DNA of 64,000 bases from an uncultured Chitinophaga sp. (GTDB taxonomy: Bacteria > Bacteroidota > Bacteroidia > Chitinophagales > Chitinophagaceae). A program made the position numbers and the translations under genes. Below, piece after piece: positions 52,370-61,177 of the stretch. How positions within the stretch are numbered: the stretch's first letter is position 1; each line of letters starts with the position of its first letter. Under the pieces are notes generated by a model that was not told where the DNA came from, searched no databases, and was given only the letters and a program-made list of their open reading frames with translations. The stretch covers positions 62,001-126,000 of the forward strand of contig NZ_CALEJS010000028.1 in assembly GCF_937898475.1 (NCBI RefSeq), in the 5' to 3' direction.

Positions 52370-54841
52370 ATGAAACAATTTTTTGCGTTGCTGGCCTTTT
52401 GTAGCATCACCTGCATCGCCCTAAAACCAGCTCTCGCCCAAAACGCCTTACCTGTTAAGGTCAACGGGCAGGTTATCCAGGCCGGGAACAAACCGGTTGA
52501 ATTTGCCACCGTTACTTTATTAAAAGCCAAAGACTCCTCCCTGGTAAAGGGAGCCATCGCAGATGTCAATGGCCGTTACGAGTTCGAGAATGTTAAACAG
52601 GGTCGTTACCTGCTGGCTGCCGCCTATGTAGGAATGACCAAAGAATACGGTAAACCCTTTGAGATCACCGGCGCCCAGGCCAGCGTACAGATGGACCCTA
52701 TTACCCTGAGCACGGATACCAGGAATCTGAAAGAGGTGAACGTAACCGCAAAAAAGCCGTTTGTAGAACAAAGGGCCGATAAAATGGTGGTGAACGTGGA
52801 AAATAGCATTGTAGCCGCCGGCGGTACTGCCCTGGAGGTACTTGAAAAATCTCCCGGCGTTACTGTAGATAAAGATGACAATATTTCCCTGAAAGGCAAG
52901 AATGGGGTCATTGTAATGATTGATGGCAAACAGACCAATATGAGTTCCCAGGACATTGCCCAGCTGCTGAAAAATATGCCCAGTAACAACATTGAGCAGA
53001 TAGAGCTCATTGCCAATCCTTCCGCCAAGTACGATGCAGCTGGCAATGCCGGGATCATTAATATAAAACTGAAGAAGAACAAGAACTATGGTACCAATGG
53101 TAGTGTTCAGCTGGGCTTTGCTCATGGCCGCACGCCTAAGTATAACGGAGGCCTGAACCTGAACCACCGTGATGGTAAAGTGAACCTGTTCGGCTCTTAC
53201 AATTACAACCACCGGGAAAATGACCAGCGCCTGGGCATATATCGCACCGGCACCAGTAATGGTCAGTTTAATGTGTTCGATCAGTTCAACCTGATGAAGA
53301 ACAAGTCTAACTATCATGCAAGTAAAGTGGGCGCCGACTTCTTCGTGGCAAAGAACCACACCATTGGTGTAATGGCAGATCTGTCATGGAGCGACTGGGG
53401 TGGCCCCTCAAATGCCACCACCTACATAGGTAATGGCCAGACGGTTGATTCCACACTCCGCACCTTTACCCGTAACAGCTCTAACTGGAAGCGCCAGGCG
53501 TATAACGTGAACTATAAAGCCGTGCTGGACAGCTCAGGTAAAGAACTGAACATTGACCTTGATTATGCACGTAACTCTTCCGGGCAGACCTCCAATATCT
53601 TTGCGGATACATGGACCAGCACCGGTAAAGATTACCTGCGTGGAGACACTTCCCGCAACCAGACACCCTCTACCATCAATATCAAAACCGCAAAGCTTGA
53701 TTATTCCCATCCGCTGAAGAACCAGGCCAAATTCGAAGCCGGTTTCAAACTCAGCTTTGTGAAAACAGATAACGATGCCCGGTTTGACTCGCTCCGGAAA
53801 AATATCTGGGTATATGATGTAAACCGTTCCAATCACTTCTTATACAAAGAGAATGTGAACGCCGCTTACATTAACTTCCACAAGCAGTTCAAGAAGTTTG
53901 GTGTGCAGGTTGGCCTCCGTGGTGAGCAGTCTAATGTAAAAGGTAATTCACTGACCTTGAACAGGGTAACAGACACCAGCTACTTCAACCTGTTTCCCAG
54001 TGTGTTCCTGAGCTATGCAGCCGGTAAGAACCACCAGTTCGGTGTATCCTACAGCCGCAGGATCCAGCGTCCCAGCTACGAAGACCTGAATCCGTTTGAA
54101 TACTACCTGGACAGGTATACTATCGGATCCGGTAACCCATATCTGAAACCGCAGTATTCCAACAACTTTGAGGTAACCCATACATTCAAACAGTTCCTGA
54201 TCACCTCTATCGGTTATGCCCATACCTCTAATATGATCACACAGATCGTAGAACCAGGCCAGGACCCGGTAACAGGGGATACTACCGTACTTCGCTACAA
54301 GTACCTGAACGTAGCCAAGTCTGATAACTTTAACCTGAACGTTTCAATACCTTTCCCCATTACAAAATGGTGGAATACTTTCACCAACCTGTCTGCCAAC
54401 TACGCCATGTACCAGACAATGGTGAACAACAGCCTGGTAGACCTGGAAGCCGCCGGTTTCTTTGGCCGCACCCAGCACACCTTTACCCTGCCCAAAGGCT
54501 TCAGCACCGAGGTGGTTTTCATGTACATCTCTCCACAGATCTCCCAGGAAGGCCTCTTCAAAATGAAATCTATGTATGCCATGGACCTGGGTGTGCAGAA
54601 GTCAATACTGAAAAAGAAAGGTACCATCAAAGTGAGCATGAGCGATGTATTTAATACCCAGCGCTTCCGTGGCACCTTCGATAACGCCGGTTTCTACACC
54701 TCCGTAATGAGCAAATGGGAAAGCCAGCAGGTAAGGATGAATTTCACCTACCGCTTCGGTAACACCAATGTAAAGGCCGCCCGTTCACGTAAGACCGGCC
54801 TTGAAGACGAACAGAACCGCGTAAAGCAGGGAGGTAAGTAA
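52370..54841 (+). CDS. Outer-membrane beta-barrel receptor (TonB-dependent receptor-like)
   Basis: 823 aa with a signal peptide (cleaved near ALAQNA). Residues about 28-110 form a carboxypeptidase-regulatory-like beta sandwich (VNGQVIQAGNKPVEFATVTL). A plug-like region follows (ALEVLEKSPGVTVDKDDNI, IEQIELIANPSAKYDAAGNAG). The rest is a barrel with many aromatic strands of the OMP_b-brl_3 type. It ends in a basic tail (KAARSRKTGLEDEQ) rather than an aromatic terminal residue. There is no SusD partner, so a SusC-type glycan importer is unlikely; the ligand is unknown. Confidence 0.88.
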   Translation: MKQFFALLAFCSITCIALKPALAQNALPVKVNGQVIQAGNKPVEFATVTLLKAKDSSLVKGAIADVNGRYEFENVKQGRYLLAAAYVGMTKEYGKPFEITGAQASVQMDPITLSTDTRNLKEVNVTAKKPFVEQRADKMVVNVENSIVAAGGTALEVLEKSPGVTVDKDDNISLKGKNGVIVMIDGKQTNMSSQDIAQLLKNMPSNNIEQIELIANPSAKYDAAGNAGIINIKLKKNKNYGTNGSVQLGFAHGRTPKYNGGLNLNHRDGKVNLFGSYNYNHRENDQRLGIYRTGTSNGQFNVFDQFNLMKNKSNYHASKVGADFFVAKNHTIGVMADLSWSDWGGPSNATTYIGNGQTVDSTLRTFTRNSSNWKRQAYNVNYKAVLDSSGKELNIDLDYARNSSGQTSNIFADTWTSTGKDYLRGDTSRNQTPSTINIKTAKLDYSHPLKNQAKFEAGFKLSFVKTDNDARFDSLRKNIWVYDVNRSNHFLYKENVNAAYINFHKQFKKFGVQVGLRGEQSNVKGNSLTLNRVTDTSYFNLFPSVFLSYAAGKNHQFGVSYSRRIQRPSYEDLNPFEYYLDRYTIGSGNPYLKPQYSNNFEVTHTFKQFLITSIGYAHTSNMITQIVEPGQDPVTGDTTVLRYKYLNVAKSDNFNLNVSIPFPITKWWNTFTNLSANYAMYQTMVNNSLVDLEAAGFFGRTQHTFTLPKGFSTEVVFMYISPQISQEGLFKMKSMYAMDLGVQKSILKKKGTIKVSMSDVFNTQRFRGTFDNAGFYTSVMSKWESQQVRMNFTYRFGNTNVKAARSRKTGLEDEQNRVKQGGK

Positions 54842-54844
54842 TTA

Positions 54845-54880
54845 ACAGCCAACAACTAAAAGCTAGCCGCTAGTTGTTAA
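54845..54880. repeat. AGCTAA-type palindromic repeat
   Basis: AACAACTA (54851-54858) pairs with TAGTTGTT (54871-54878) around AAAGCTAGCCGC. Same unit type as at 16870, 20041, 41237 and 52180. Confidence 0.6.
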
Positions 54881-54912
54881 ACGCCTGGTTTTTAGGTATA
54901 TATAAGGATGGA

Positions 54913-54947
54913 GGAAGCGCGGCCCCGGTTGGCCGCGTTTCCCTTTT
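54913..54947 (+). terminator. Intrinsic terminator of the receptor gene
   Basis: GGAAGCGCGGCC / GGCCGCGTTTCC (12 bp, one wobble), followed by CTTTTC. Confidence 0.85.
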
Positions 54948-54998
54948 CAGGATTTTTTTGGATTACATGCAACCTTTTCTCAGCTTATCGTCTTTATA

Positions 54999-55556
54999 AT
55001 GCAAGCATTAACCAACAACTTGAATCCAACTCCTGTAACAGACCAACTGGTGGCCCGTTGTAAAAAGGGTGACGTAAGAGCTTTTCGTGAGCTGTACGAC
55101 GCTTATTCCGCCGCTATGTATAACATCTGCCTGCGTATGACAGGCCATGTCAGCGATGCGGAAGACATCCTCCAGGAGGCGTTCATACAGGTGTACGGTA
55201 ATATCGGCAGACTGGAAAATGCCGGAAGTGTTACCGCATGGATCAAGAGGATAGTGGTGAACCAGTGCCTGAGCCACCTTCGTCGTAAAAAAGTTTACTT
55301 TGAAGAAGTGGAACAGGTGGAAATGGAAGAAGAAGAGCCGCTGGATGAAGATGGATTCACCTGGACGGTAAGCGCAGTAAAAGATGCCATTCAGGCCTTA
55401 CCCGCCGGTTATAAAACGGTGCTGAACCTTTATCTCTTCGAGGAGTATTCCCACAAAGAGATAGCCGGTATGCTGGATATTTCGGAATCTACCGTTAAAA
55501 CCCAGTATATGAGGGCTAAGGAAAAGGTAAGGCAAATTGTAAAACAAAGGATCTAG
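54999..55556 (+). CDS. ECF sigma factor
   Basis: 185 aa sigma-70 family, ECF group. Region 2 has FRELYDAYSAAMYNICLRM and DAEDILQEAFIQVYGNI; region 4 has ALPAGYKTVLNLYLFEEYSH and the helix-turn-helix ISESTVKTQYMRAKEKVR. It heads a compact operon (gaps of 6 bp, then a 17-bp overlap) with a membrane protein that probably acts as its anti-sigma factor, plus two beta-repeat envelope proteins. Confidence 0.94.
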   Translation: MQALTNNLNPTPVTDQLVARCKKGDVRAFRELYDAYSAAMYNICLRMTGHVSDAEDILQEAFIQVYGNIGRLENAGSVTAWIKRIVVNQCLSHLRRKKVYFEEVEQVEMEEEEPLDEDGFTWTVSAVKDAIQALPAGYKTVLNLYLFEEYSHKEIAGMLDISESTVKTQYMRAKEKVRQIVKQRI

Positions 55557-55562
55557 CGATAT

Positions 55563-56117
55563 ATGCCTGATAACAATTTAGAAGATTTTATCCGCCGCAA
55601 CAGGGCAGGATTCGAGGAGAAGGGCCCCGGCGCCCACGTGTGGAAGGCCCTGGAAAAGCAGCTGAAAGACCAGCAAACGCCTAAAGTGGTTTCCCTGCTG
55701 AAGCGTCACTGGTTGAAAGCCGCGGCCGTGCTGGTATTGGTAGTGAACAGTGTGATGATATACCAGTTCCTGCAACTGAGAAAACAGCAGCAGAACCTTG
55801 GCACTTTAGCGCCGGAACTGCAGGAAGCTAAAATGTACTACACCTCGCAGATTGAAGAGAAGCTGCAGGATATCAGCAAGTATCCGCCCGAAGCCCTCGG
55901 CCTCGACAGTGCCGCACGTAAAGAGCTTGAACTGCGCAATGACACCTGGCAGATGCTCGAAAAAGAACTACAGCAAAACCCCGGCAATGAACGCATTCGT
56001 TCCGCAATGATCCGTTATTACCAGATGAAACTTGATTTGCTGGATAGAATATTGGAAGAATTACGGGCCAAACAACCCGATATTAAAACTCTGAAAGATC
56101 ATGAACGTGAAATTTAA
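55563..56117 (+). CDS. Single-pass membrane protein, putative anti-sigma factor
   Basis: 184 aa. A cytosolic N-terminus of about 55 residues (DNNLEDFIRRNRAGFEE, HVWKALEKQL) precedes one membrane helix (AAAVLVLVVNSVMIYQFL) and a helical periplasmic domain (LQEAKMYYTSQIEEKLQ). The position directly after an ECF sigma gene and the topology suggest an anti-sigma factor, but no zinc-binding ZAS motif (HxxxCxxC) is present. This role is inferred from context. Confidence 0.75.
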   Translation: MPDNNLEDFIRRNRAGFEEKGPGAHVWKALEKQLKDQQTPKVVSLLKRHWLKAAAVLVLVVNSVMIYQFLQLRKQQQNLGTLAPELQEAKMYYTSQIEEKLQDISKYPPEALGLDSAARKELELRNDTWQMLEKELQQNPGNERIRSAMIRYYQMKLDLLDRILEELRAKQPDIKTLKDHEREI

Positions 56118-57177
56118 AATTCTACTCTTTTTATTATTGCCGGTATTAGCCTGCGCTCATCAGGGCGATACTGAGTTCAAACGCACCGTGTCAAAAGAGT
56201 TCAACGTGAATAGTGGTGCCCAGCTGAATGTGCACAATAAATATGGTAAGATCATCATACACACCTGGTCACAGAACCAGGTAAAAGCAACCATCGTGAT
56301 TACCGGTTTTGGTAAGAATACCTCAGAAGCACAGGAGATAGCCAATGCAGTGGATATACAGGCCAGTGGAGATCCGGGCACCGTTACCTTCCAGACCAAC
56401 TACAGCAGCAAAGGAGGGAAGTGGTTCTGGGGCGGTAACAAAGATTCAAAAGACTACGTGAACATCGATTACGAGATCTATGTACCAAAAAGCCTGGGCA
56501 TGCTGTCCCTGGAAAACAGCTTTGGAGATGTGATAACAGACCAGTTGCCCTTTGCCGCCAAGATGCGCCTCAACTACTGCTTCTACGCTATCAGGGAGGC
56601 CGGCAAAACACTGGAAATGGATATGAACTATTGCAGCAAGGGAAGGATAGATAAAGCAGGTGAACTGGTGATAAAGGCAAATTACTCCGACATACGCTGC
56701 GAAGCTGCAGATAAACTGGACTCCAGATCAAATTACTGTGATTATACCATCGGCAACATCGGCTCTCTGACAGTAAGAGCTAACTACAGCGATTACAAGA
56801 TCAGGCAGCTGGGCAGCATCAATGCTACCGGTAACTACAGCGATTTCTCAGTGTCAAGCCTGCAGGACAGGGCAGATCTGAAGCTTACCTATAGCGATGT
56901 GAAGCTGAAAGATGTATCCGCTGCATTTAAAGGCGGTTACGTTAACCTTACGTACAGCGACCTGGAAATGACGCTTTCAAATAAGGTGGCGCTTAAGCTG
57001 GATGTGCACCTCACCTACGGCGACCTGGAAACAGGAGGGCTGTCCCTGAAGAATATCAGCTCAATAAAAAAGTCACAGAACCTGACGTATTCCGCCACCA
57101 CCGCCAGTGGGGGAGAAGGTTCTCCGGTGCTGGAGATCAGAGGCGTTCGCAGCGATGTAGAACTGGATGCTAAATAA
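56101..57177 (+). CDS. DUF4097-type beta-repeat secreted protein
   Basis: 358 aa with a signal peptide (cleaved near CAHQGD) and a right-handed parallel beta-helix-like repeat array. A short unit with an N/T-Y-S-D core recurs (KANYSDIRC, RANYSDYKI, TGNYSDFSV, LTYSDVKL, LTYSDLEM). The fold is as in DUF4097/putative adhesin families. It overlaps the anti-sigma gene by 17 bp. It may be the envelope target or the sensor of the ECF system. Confidence 0.85.
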   Translation: MNVKFKILLFLLLPVLACAHQGDTEFKRTVSKEFNVNSGAQLNVHNKYGKIIIHTWSQNQVKATIVITGFGKNTSEAQEIANAVDIQASGDPGTVTFQTNYSSKGGKWFWGGNKDSKDYVNIDYEIYVPKSLGMLSLENSFGDVITDQLPFAAKMRLNYCFYAIREAGKTLEMDMNYCSKGRIDKAGELVIKANYSDIRCEAADKLDSRSNYCDYTIGNIGSLTVRANYSDYKIRQLGSINATGNYSDFSVSSLQDRADLKLTYSDVKLKDVSAAFKGGYVNLTYSDLEMTLSNKVALKLDVHLTYGDLETGGLSLKNISSIKKSQNLTYSATTASGGEGSPVLEIRGVRSDVELDAK

Positions 57178-57252
57178 CGTAAACGTACATACGGCCATTC
57201 TAAAACTTTTAACAATAAGAAACTAGATCACTCATCACTAAAATCTCAGATC

Positions 57253-57975
57253 ATGAAAAAGAAATTGTTCCTGTCAATCCCGCTGCTCGCTTTCGTTGTG
57301 TTGTTATCCTCCTTCCTCCAGAACGAAAGGATAACAGGCAATGGCGATGTGAAGCAGGAAGACCGGCAGGCTGCTACATTCAGGAACATCGGCACATCCG
57401 GTACATTCAAGGTTTACATTACACAGGGTAACACTCATTCAATCAGAATTGAAGCTGAAAGCAACCTTTTACCCTACATTGAAACCAAATTAGACGGAGA
57501 TGATCTTGAAGTGCGTGTAAAGAAAGGATACAATATCAAACCAACCAAAGATGTGAACGTTTATGTAACCCTGCAGGAAGTGCGCGAACTGGCAGCCAGC
57601 GGATCCGGCGGTTTCTATAGTAAAACCAAACTTAAGACCGATAAGCTGGAGCTGGCCGTGAGCGGTTCTGCAGAAGCAGACCTGGATGTATCATCACAAC
57701 AAATGGAAGTGGGCGTATCCGGCGTCAGCAAAGTTAAGCTCAAAGGCAGCGCCACCAAAGCTGAATACAGCATTTCCGGCAAGGCAGACATCTACGCTTT
57801 TGATTTCCAGTCGGATGATGTAGAGATTGCTATCTCCGGTTCAGGCAATGCCAGCGTGAATGCACAGAAGACGCTTGACATAGCCGTGTCTGGTATGGGT
57901 AACATCAAATACAAAGGCAATCCGCAGATCAAACAGTCTGTTTCCGGTATGGGAAAGATTGCCAAAGAAGGATAA
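57253..57975 (+). CDS. DUF2807 (head GIN) domain protein
   Basis: 240 aa with a signal peptide and a DUF2807 beta-helix. The core FRNIGTSGTFKVYITQG is followed by repeats with VSGSAEADL, ISGSGNASV and VSGMGNIKY. It is the last gene of the ECF operon, 75 bp after the DUF4097 gene. Both beta-helix proteins are probably exported to the envelope. Function unknown. Confidence 0.88.
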   Translation: MKKKLFLSIPLLAFVVLLSSFLQNERITGNGDVKQEDRQAATFRNIGTSGTFKVYITQGNTHSIRIEAESNLLPYIETKLDGDDLEVRVKKGYNIKPTKDVNVYVTLQEVRELAASGSGGFYSKTKLKTDKLELAVSGSAEADLDVSSQQMEVGVSGVSKVKLKGSATKAEYSISGKADIYAFDFQSDDVEIAISGSGNASVNAQKTLDIAVSGMGNIKYKGNPQIKQSVSGMGKIAKEG

Positions 57976-58043
57976 GGTATATATCTCCATAACGGTATTT
58001 ACCGCAGGAGTAGTTGGATAACAAGTTTAATATTTAACGGTAC

Positions 58044-58093
58044 TCCCGTCCCACTCCGGCGCAGGTCGGAAAATTGGGGCGGGATTTTTTTTT
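58044..58093 (+). terminator. Terminator of the ECF operon
   Basis: TCCCGTCCC (58044-58052) / GGGGCGGGA (58076-58084) with an inner CCG/CGG stem, then nine T (58085-58093). Confidence 0.88.
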
Positions 58094-58100
58094 ATATTTG
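58093..58100 (+). promoter_or_regulatory. -7 element of yajQ, fused to the upstream terminator
   Basis: TAtaTTTG begins within the T run of the terminator and lies 36 bp before the start codon. A TTG at 58074-58076, 16 nt upstream, could be the -33. Confidence 0.45.
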
Positions 58101-58136
58101 CCCCTGACTTATTACCATTAAATAAAGTATATCATC

Positions 58137-58628
58137 ATGCCATCCTTTGATATTGTTAGCAAAGTGGATCTGCAAACGCTGGACAATGCCATCAACACCG
58201 TAAAGAAAGAGATCACCAACAGGTTTGATTTTAAAGATTCCCATGTGGGCATCGAGCTGAATAAGAAAGACTTGGTCCTGAACCTGGAGGTGGACAGCGA
58301 CATGAAGCTTAACCAGGTGATCGATGTGCTCATCAGCCGTAGCATGCGCCAGGGACTGGATGCCGCTATTTACGACCTCAGTAAAGAGCACTACCAGAGC
58401 GGTAAGGTAGTTAAGAAGGAGGTGCCCGTACGGAACGGCATTAAGCAGGAAGATGCTAAAAAGATCGTGAAAATGATCAAGGATTCAGGCGTTAAGGTAC
58501 AGGCTGCCATTATGGACGATATTATCCGCGTAACCGGCAAGAAAATAGATGATCTACAGGATGTTATACAGAAATGCAAGGAGGGGAATTTTGGTATTGC
58601 CCTGCAATATGTTAACATGAAGAGCTAG
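58137..58628 (+). CDS. yajQ: YajQ family nucleotide-binding protein
   Basis: 163 aa with two ferredoxin-like YajQ repeats. Hallmarks: MPSFDIVSKVDLQTLDNAI, ITNRFDFKDSHVGIEL, and AKKIVKMIKDSGVKVQAAI. In Xanthomonas a relative binds cyclic di-GMP; the role in Bacteroidota is unknown. Confidence 0.95.
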   Translation: MPSFDIVSKVDLQTLDNAINTVKKEITNRFDFKDSHVGIELNKKDLVLNLEVDSDMKLNQVIDVLISRSMRQGLDAAIYDLSKEHYQSGKVVKKEVPVRNGIKQEDAKKIVKMIKDSGVKVQAAIMDDIIRVTGKKIDDLQDVIQKCKEGNFGIALQYVNMKS

Positions 58629-58652
58629 CCGGGGCATTCTTTTGGATGGATA

Positions 58653-58683
58653 TTTGGATTTTGGAATTTTCTCCTTACCTTTG
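58653..58683 (+). promoter_or_regulatory. Consensus promoter of rpmE
   Basis: TTTG (58653-58656), exactly 19 nt, TTAccTTTG with TA at 58676-58677 and TTTG at 58680-58683: the best match to the Bacteroidota primary-sigma consensus in the window. It lies 80 bp before the rpmE start. Confidence 0.75.
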
Positions 58684-58762
58684 CCGTCCGTATTTAATTA
58701 ATTCAGCATTTTGGGATGAAATCCGGGACACGGTGGACCATCCAATCAATAAAATTAAAATA

Positions 58763-59017
58763 ATGAAACAGGGAATCCATCCAGAAAGTTACAGGTTCGT
58801 AGTATTTAAGGACATGTCAAACGGTATTAGCTTCTTAAGCCGTTCTACTGCTCCTTCCAGGGAAACAGTTAAATGGGAAGACGGTAACGAGTATCCGCTG
58901 ATCAAACTGGAAATTTCCAATACCTCTCACCCTTTCTACACTGGTAAGAACGTATTGGTTGATACTGCAGGCCGTATTGACAAGTTCAAGAAACGCTACG
59001 AGAAAAGAGCTAAATAA
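58763..59017 (+). CDS. rpmE2: Large-subunit ribosomal protein bL31, type B
   Basis: 84 aa starting at ATG 58763 (MKQGIHPESYRFVVFKDMS). YPLIKLEISNTSHPFYTGK and DTAGRIDKFKKRYEKR are diagnostic for L31. There is no CxxC zinc pair, so this is the zinc-free type B paralogue. An open extension upstream to 58646 lies inside the promoter region and is not coding. Confidence 0.96.
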   Translation: MKQGIHPESYRFVVFKDMSNGISFLSRSTAPSRETVKWEDGNEYPLIKLEISNTSHPFYTGKNVLVDTAGRIDKFKKRYEKRAK

Positions 59018-59039
59018 GCTTTTAATAAAATATTTATAC

Positions 59040-59071
59040 ATCCCACCGGCATTTGTCGGTGGGATTTTTTA
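59040..59071 (+). terminator. Intrinsic terminator of rpmE2
   Basis: TCCCACCG / CGGTGGGA (8 bp) with an 8-nt loop, then six T. Confidence 0.92.
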
Positions 59072-59084
59072 TTTTTAGCCCCCT

Positions 59085-60260
59085 ATGGAGCGTAACTACA
59101 TTCTTTTTGACACGCCCGCCCGCGATCTTTTATATCCTTTCACTTATACCAGACCTGTGGCTGCCTGCAGGATAGGGATCCTGACGATCCAGGAAAAATG
59201 GGAGCTCTGGCTGGGTACAGGCGTTAGTCATTTCACCGTACCTTACCTCCAGGAGAAATTTCCACTGCTCTTAGGATCTGCAGATGCTGTTCATGTGCTT
59301 ATCAATGGTCATACCTTGCCAGACCCGCCACTGGTGGAAGCGATCATGGCCCTTGAGCCCGGGCAGGAACTGTACCGGGAGCATCAGCTCCTCGCAAAGG
59401 CAGTGCCTGGTAATGACCTTACCAAGTCCGCCGGTGAGCGAAGGGACTACCCGGGAACAGTAAGCAATATTGAATTGCCCTGGCACCTGTTTACCATGAA
59501 TGATAAGGCCATCCGCGATGATTTTAAGCTGATTACCGCAGGAAGGACGTCTGCTCCTCTCTCCTCCACAAACCAGGTGATTGCACCGGAAACCGTTTTT
59601 GTTGAGCCGGGAGCGGTGGTGGAATGCAGTGTGCTGAATGCGTCTGCCGGACCTATTTATATTGGCGCTAATGCGCAGGTTATGGAAGGTTGCCTTGCCA
59701 GGGGGCCTCTAGCCCTTGGGACCGGCGCTGTGCTTAAAATGGGTACCAAAGTATACGGAGCTACCTCCCTGGGGCCTGCCTGTACGGGCGGGGGAGAGAT
59801 CAAGAACGTTAACATGTTCGGCTATTCAAATAAAGGGCACGATGGTTATTTAGGCGATGCCGTGATCGGAGAGTGGTGTAACCTGGGCGCCAATACTACC
59901 TGTTCCAACCTGAAGAATAACGCCGGCACAGTAAATATCTGGATCGAAGCGCGTAAAGAAGCCTGGCCCGCCGGACAGAAATGTGGTACGCTGATGGGCG
60001 ATTTCAGCCGTTGCGGTATCAATACCATGTTGAACACAGGCACCGTAATTGGCGTTTCATGCAATATCTTTGGCGGGGATTTTCCGCCTAAATTTGTGCC
60101 TTCCTTTTCCTGGGGTGGAAGAGATCCGAAGGAACGCTACCGTTTGCAGGAAGCCCTTCGCGATGCAACTGCCTGGATGGCGTTCAAAAGCCGGGAAATG
60201 AATGATGCAGACCGGAGAATGCTGGCTGCCGTGTACGAACAAACCACCAAAAGTGAATAA
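59085..60260 (+). CDS. GlmU-like protein: degenerate nucleotidyltransferase plus left-handed beta-helix
   Basis: 391 aa. The N-terminal half is a sugar-nucleotidyltransferase-like domain opening with NYILFDTPARDLLYPFTYTRPVA instead of the GxGTRM loop of active enzymes. The C-terminal half is a left-handed parallel beta-helix (hexapeptide repeats such as IYIGANAQVMEGC, VIGEWCNLGANTTCSNL), as in the acetyltransferase part of GlmU. Related GlmU-like proteins are common in Bacteroidota. Activity on UDP-sugars is doubtful given the lost loop. It precedes tpiA by 30 bp. Confidence 0.85.
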   Translation: MERNYILFDTPARDLLYPFTYTRPVAACRIGILTIQEKWELWLGTGVSHFTVPYLQEKFPLLLGSADAVHVLINGHTLPDPPLVEAIMALEPGQELYREHQLLAKAVPGNDLTKSAGERRDYPGTVSNIELPWHLFTMNDKAIRDDFKLITAGRTSAPLSSTNQVIAPETVFVEPGAVVECSVLNASAGPIYIGANAQVMEGCLARGPLALGTGAVLKMGTKVYGATSLGPACTGGGEIKNVNMFGYSNKGHDGYLGDAVIGEWCNLGANTTCSNLKNNAGTVNIWIEARKEAWPAGQKCGTLMGDFSRCGINTMLNTGTVIGVSCNIFGGDFPPKFVPSFSWGGRDPKERYRLQEALRDATAWMAFKSREMNDADRRMLAAVYEQTTKSE

Positions 60261-60290
60261 TAACTAAACTCAATACAAGCACGCATTATC

Positions 60291-61052
60291 ATGAGAAAAA
60301 AAATTGCTGCGGCAAACTGGAAAATGAACCTTACTCTCGCACAGGGAGAACAGTTGATCAATGATATCCTCAACTCAGGTCTCAAACTGAAGGATGGACA
60401 GGAAGTGGTGATTGCCACGCCTTTCCCGTATCTGCTGAAGGCCAAAGCTTTACTGAAGAATTACCCCGGCTTTTACCTGGCTGCACAGAATTGCTATGCC
60501 GAAAAATCCGGCGCCTACACCGGAGAAGTATCTGCAGAAATGCTGCAATCCGTAGGTGTGGATTACGTGATACTGGGGCACTCTGAGAGAAGAGAGTATT
60601 TCAATGAAAGTAATGCCATGCTGGCAAAGAAAATAGATTTGGCGCTGGCCAATGGCCTGAAGCCTATTTTTTGCTGTGGAGAACCGCTGGAAGTGAGAAA
60701 GGCTGAAACACAGAACCAGTATGTAGCAAAACAGCTGGAAGAAAGCCTTTATCATCTTAGCGCTGAACAGCTGAAGAATGTGGTGATCGCTTATGAGCCG
60801 ATATGGGCCATTGGTACCGGCTTAACGGCATCTGCCCAGCAGGCGCAGGATATGCACGCCTTTATCCGTGCACAGATAGCAGAGAAATACGGAAGGGAAG
60901 TAGCATTGCACCTCACTATCCTTTACGGTGGCAGCGCCAAACCTGGTAATGCCGGAGAACTGTTTGCCTGTCCGGATGTAGACGGTGGCCTTATCGGAGG
61001 CGCCTCACTGGTTGCGGCTGATTTTGTTGCCATCACAGAGAAATTACCCTAA
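60291..61052 (+). CDS. tpiA: Triosephosphate isomerase
   Basis: 253-aa TIM barrel. Catalytic residues: Lys11 in AANWKMN, His in ILGHSERR and Glu in AYEPIWAIGTG; the phosphate loop LYGGSAKPGN is intact. Interconverts dihydroxyacetone phosphate and glyceraldehyde 3-phosphate. Probably cotranscribed with the GlmU-like gene. Confidence 0.98.
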   Translation: MRKKIAAANWKMNLTLAQGEQLINDILNSGLKLKDGQEVVIATPFPYLLKAKALLKNYPGFYLAAQNCYAEKSGAYTGEVSAEMLQSVGVDYVILGHSERREYFNESNAMLAKKIDLALANGLKPIFCCGEPLEVRKAETQNQYVAKQLEESLYHLSAEQLKNVVIAYEPIWAIGTGLTASAQQAQDMHAFIRAQIAEKYGREVALHLTILYGGSAKPGNAGELFACPDVDGGLIGGASLVAADFVAITEKLP

Positions 61053-61055
61053 TCA

Positions 61056-61090
61056 TAAAAAAATGCGCAGCCTTGCTGTGCATTTTTTTA
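61056..61090 (+). terminator. Intrinsic terminator of tpiA
   Basis: AAAAAATGC.CAGC / GCTG.GCATTTTTT, a long stem with a CTT loop immediately after the tpiA stop, ending in seven T. Confidence 0.92.
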
Positions 61091-61132
61091 GTAACTAATG
61101 CTAAAAAAATTAGTATTTCTCAAAAAAGGTTG

Positions 61133-61140
61133 TATATTTG
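61133..61140 (+). promoter_or_regulatory. -7 element of the 2H phosphoesterase gene
   Basis: TAtaTTTG, 37 bp before the start codon. The -33 region (ATTA at about 61109) is weak. Confidence 0.45.
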
Positions 61141-61177
61141 TGATGTCAACAATCGGGAAAGCAAAAAATTGTTGGTT

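Noticed and set aside
52520..53359. Minus-strand open frame inside the outer-membrane receptor gene
   Set aside because: Shadow of the receptor; no start region or family similarity.
61073..61177. Longer N-terminus for the 2H phosphoesterase
   Set aside because: The extension covers the tpiA terminator and a TAtaTTTG promoter element.
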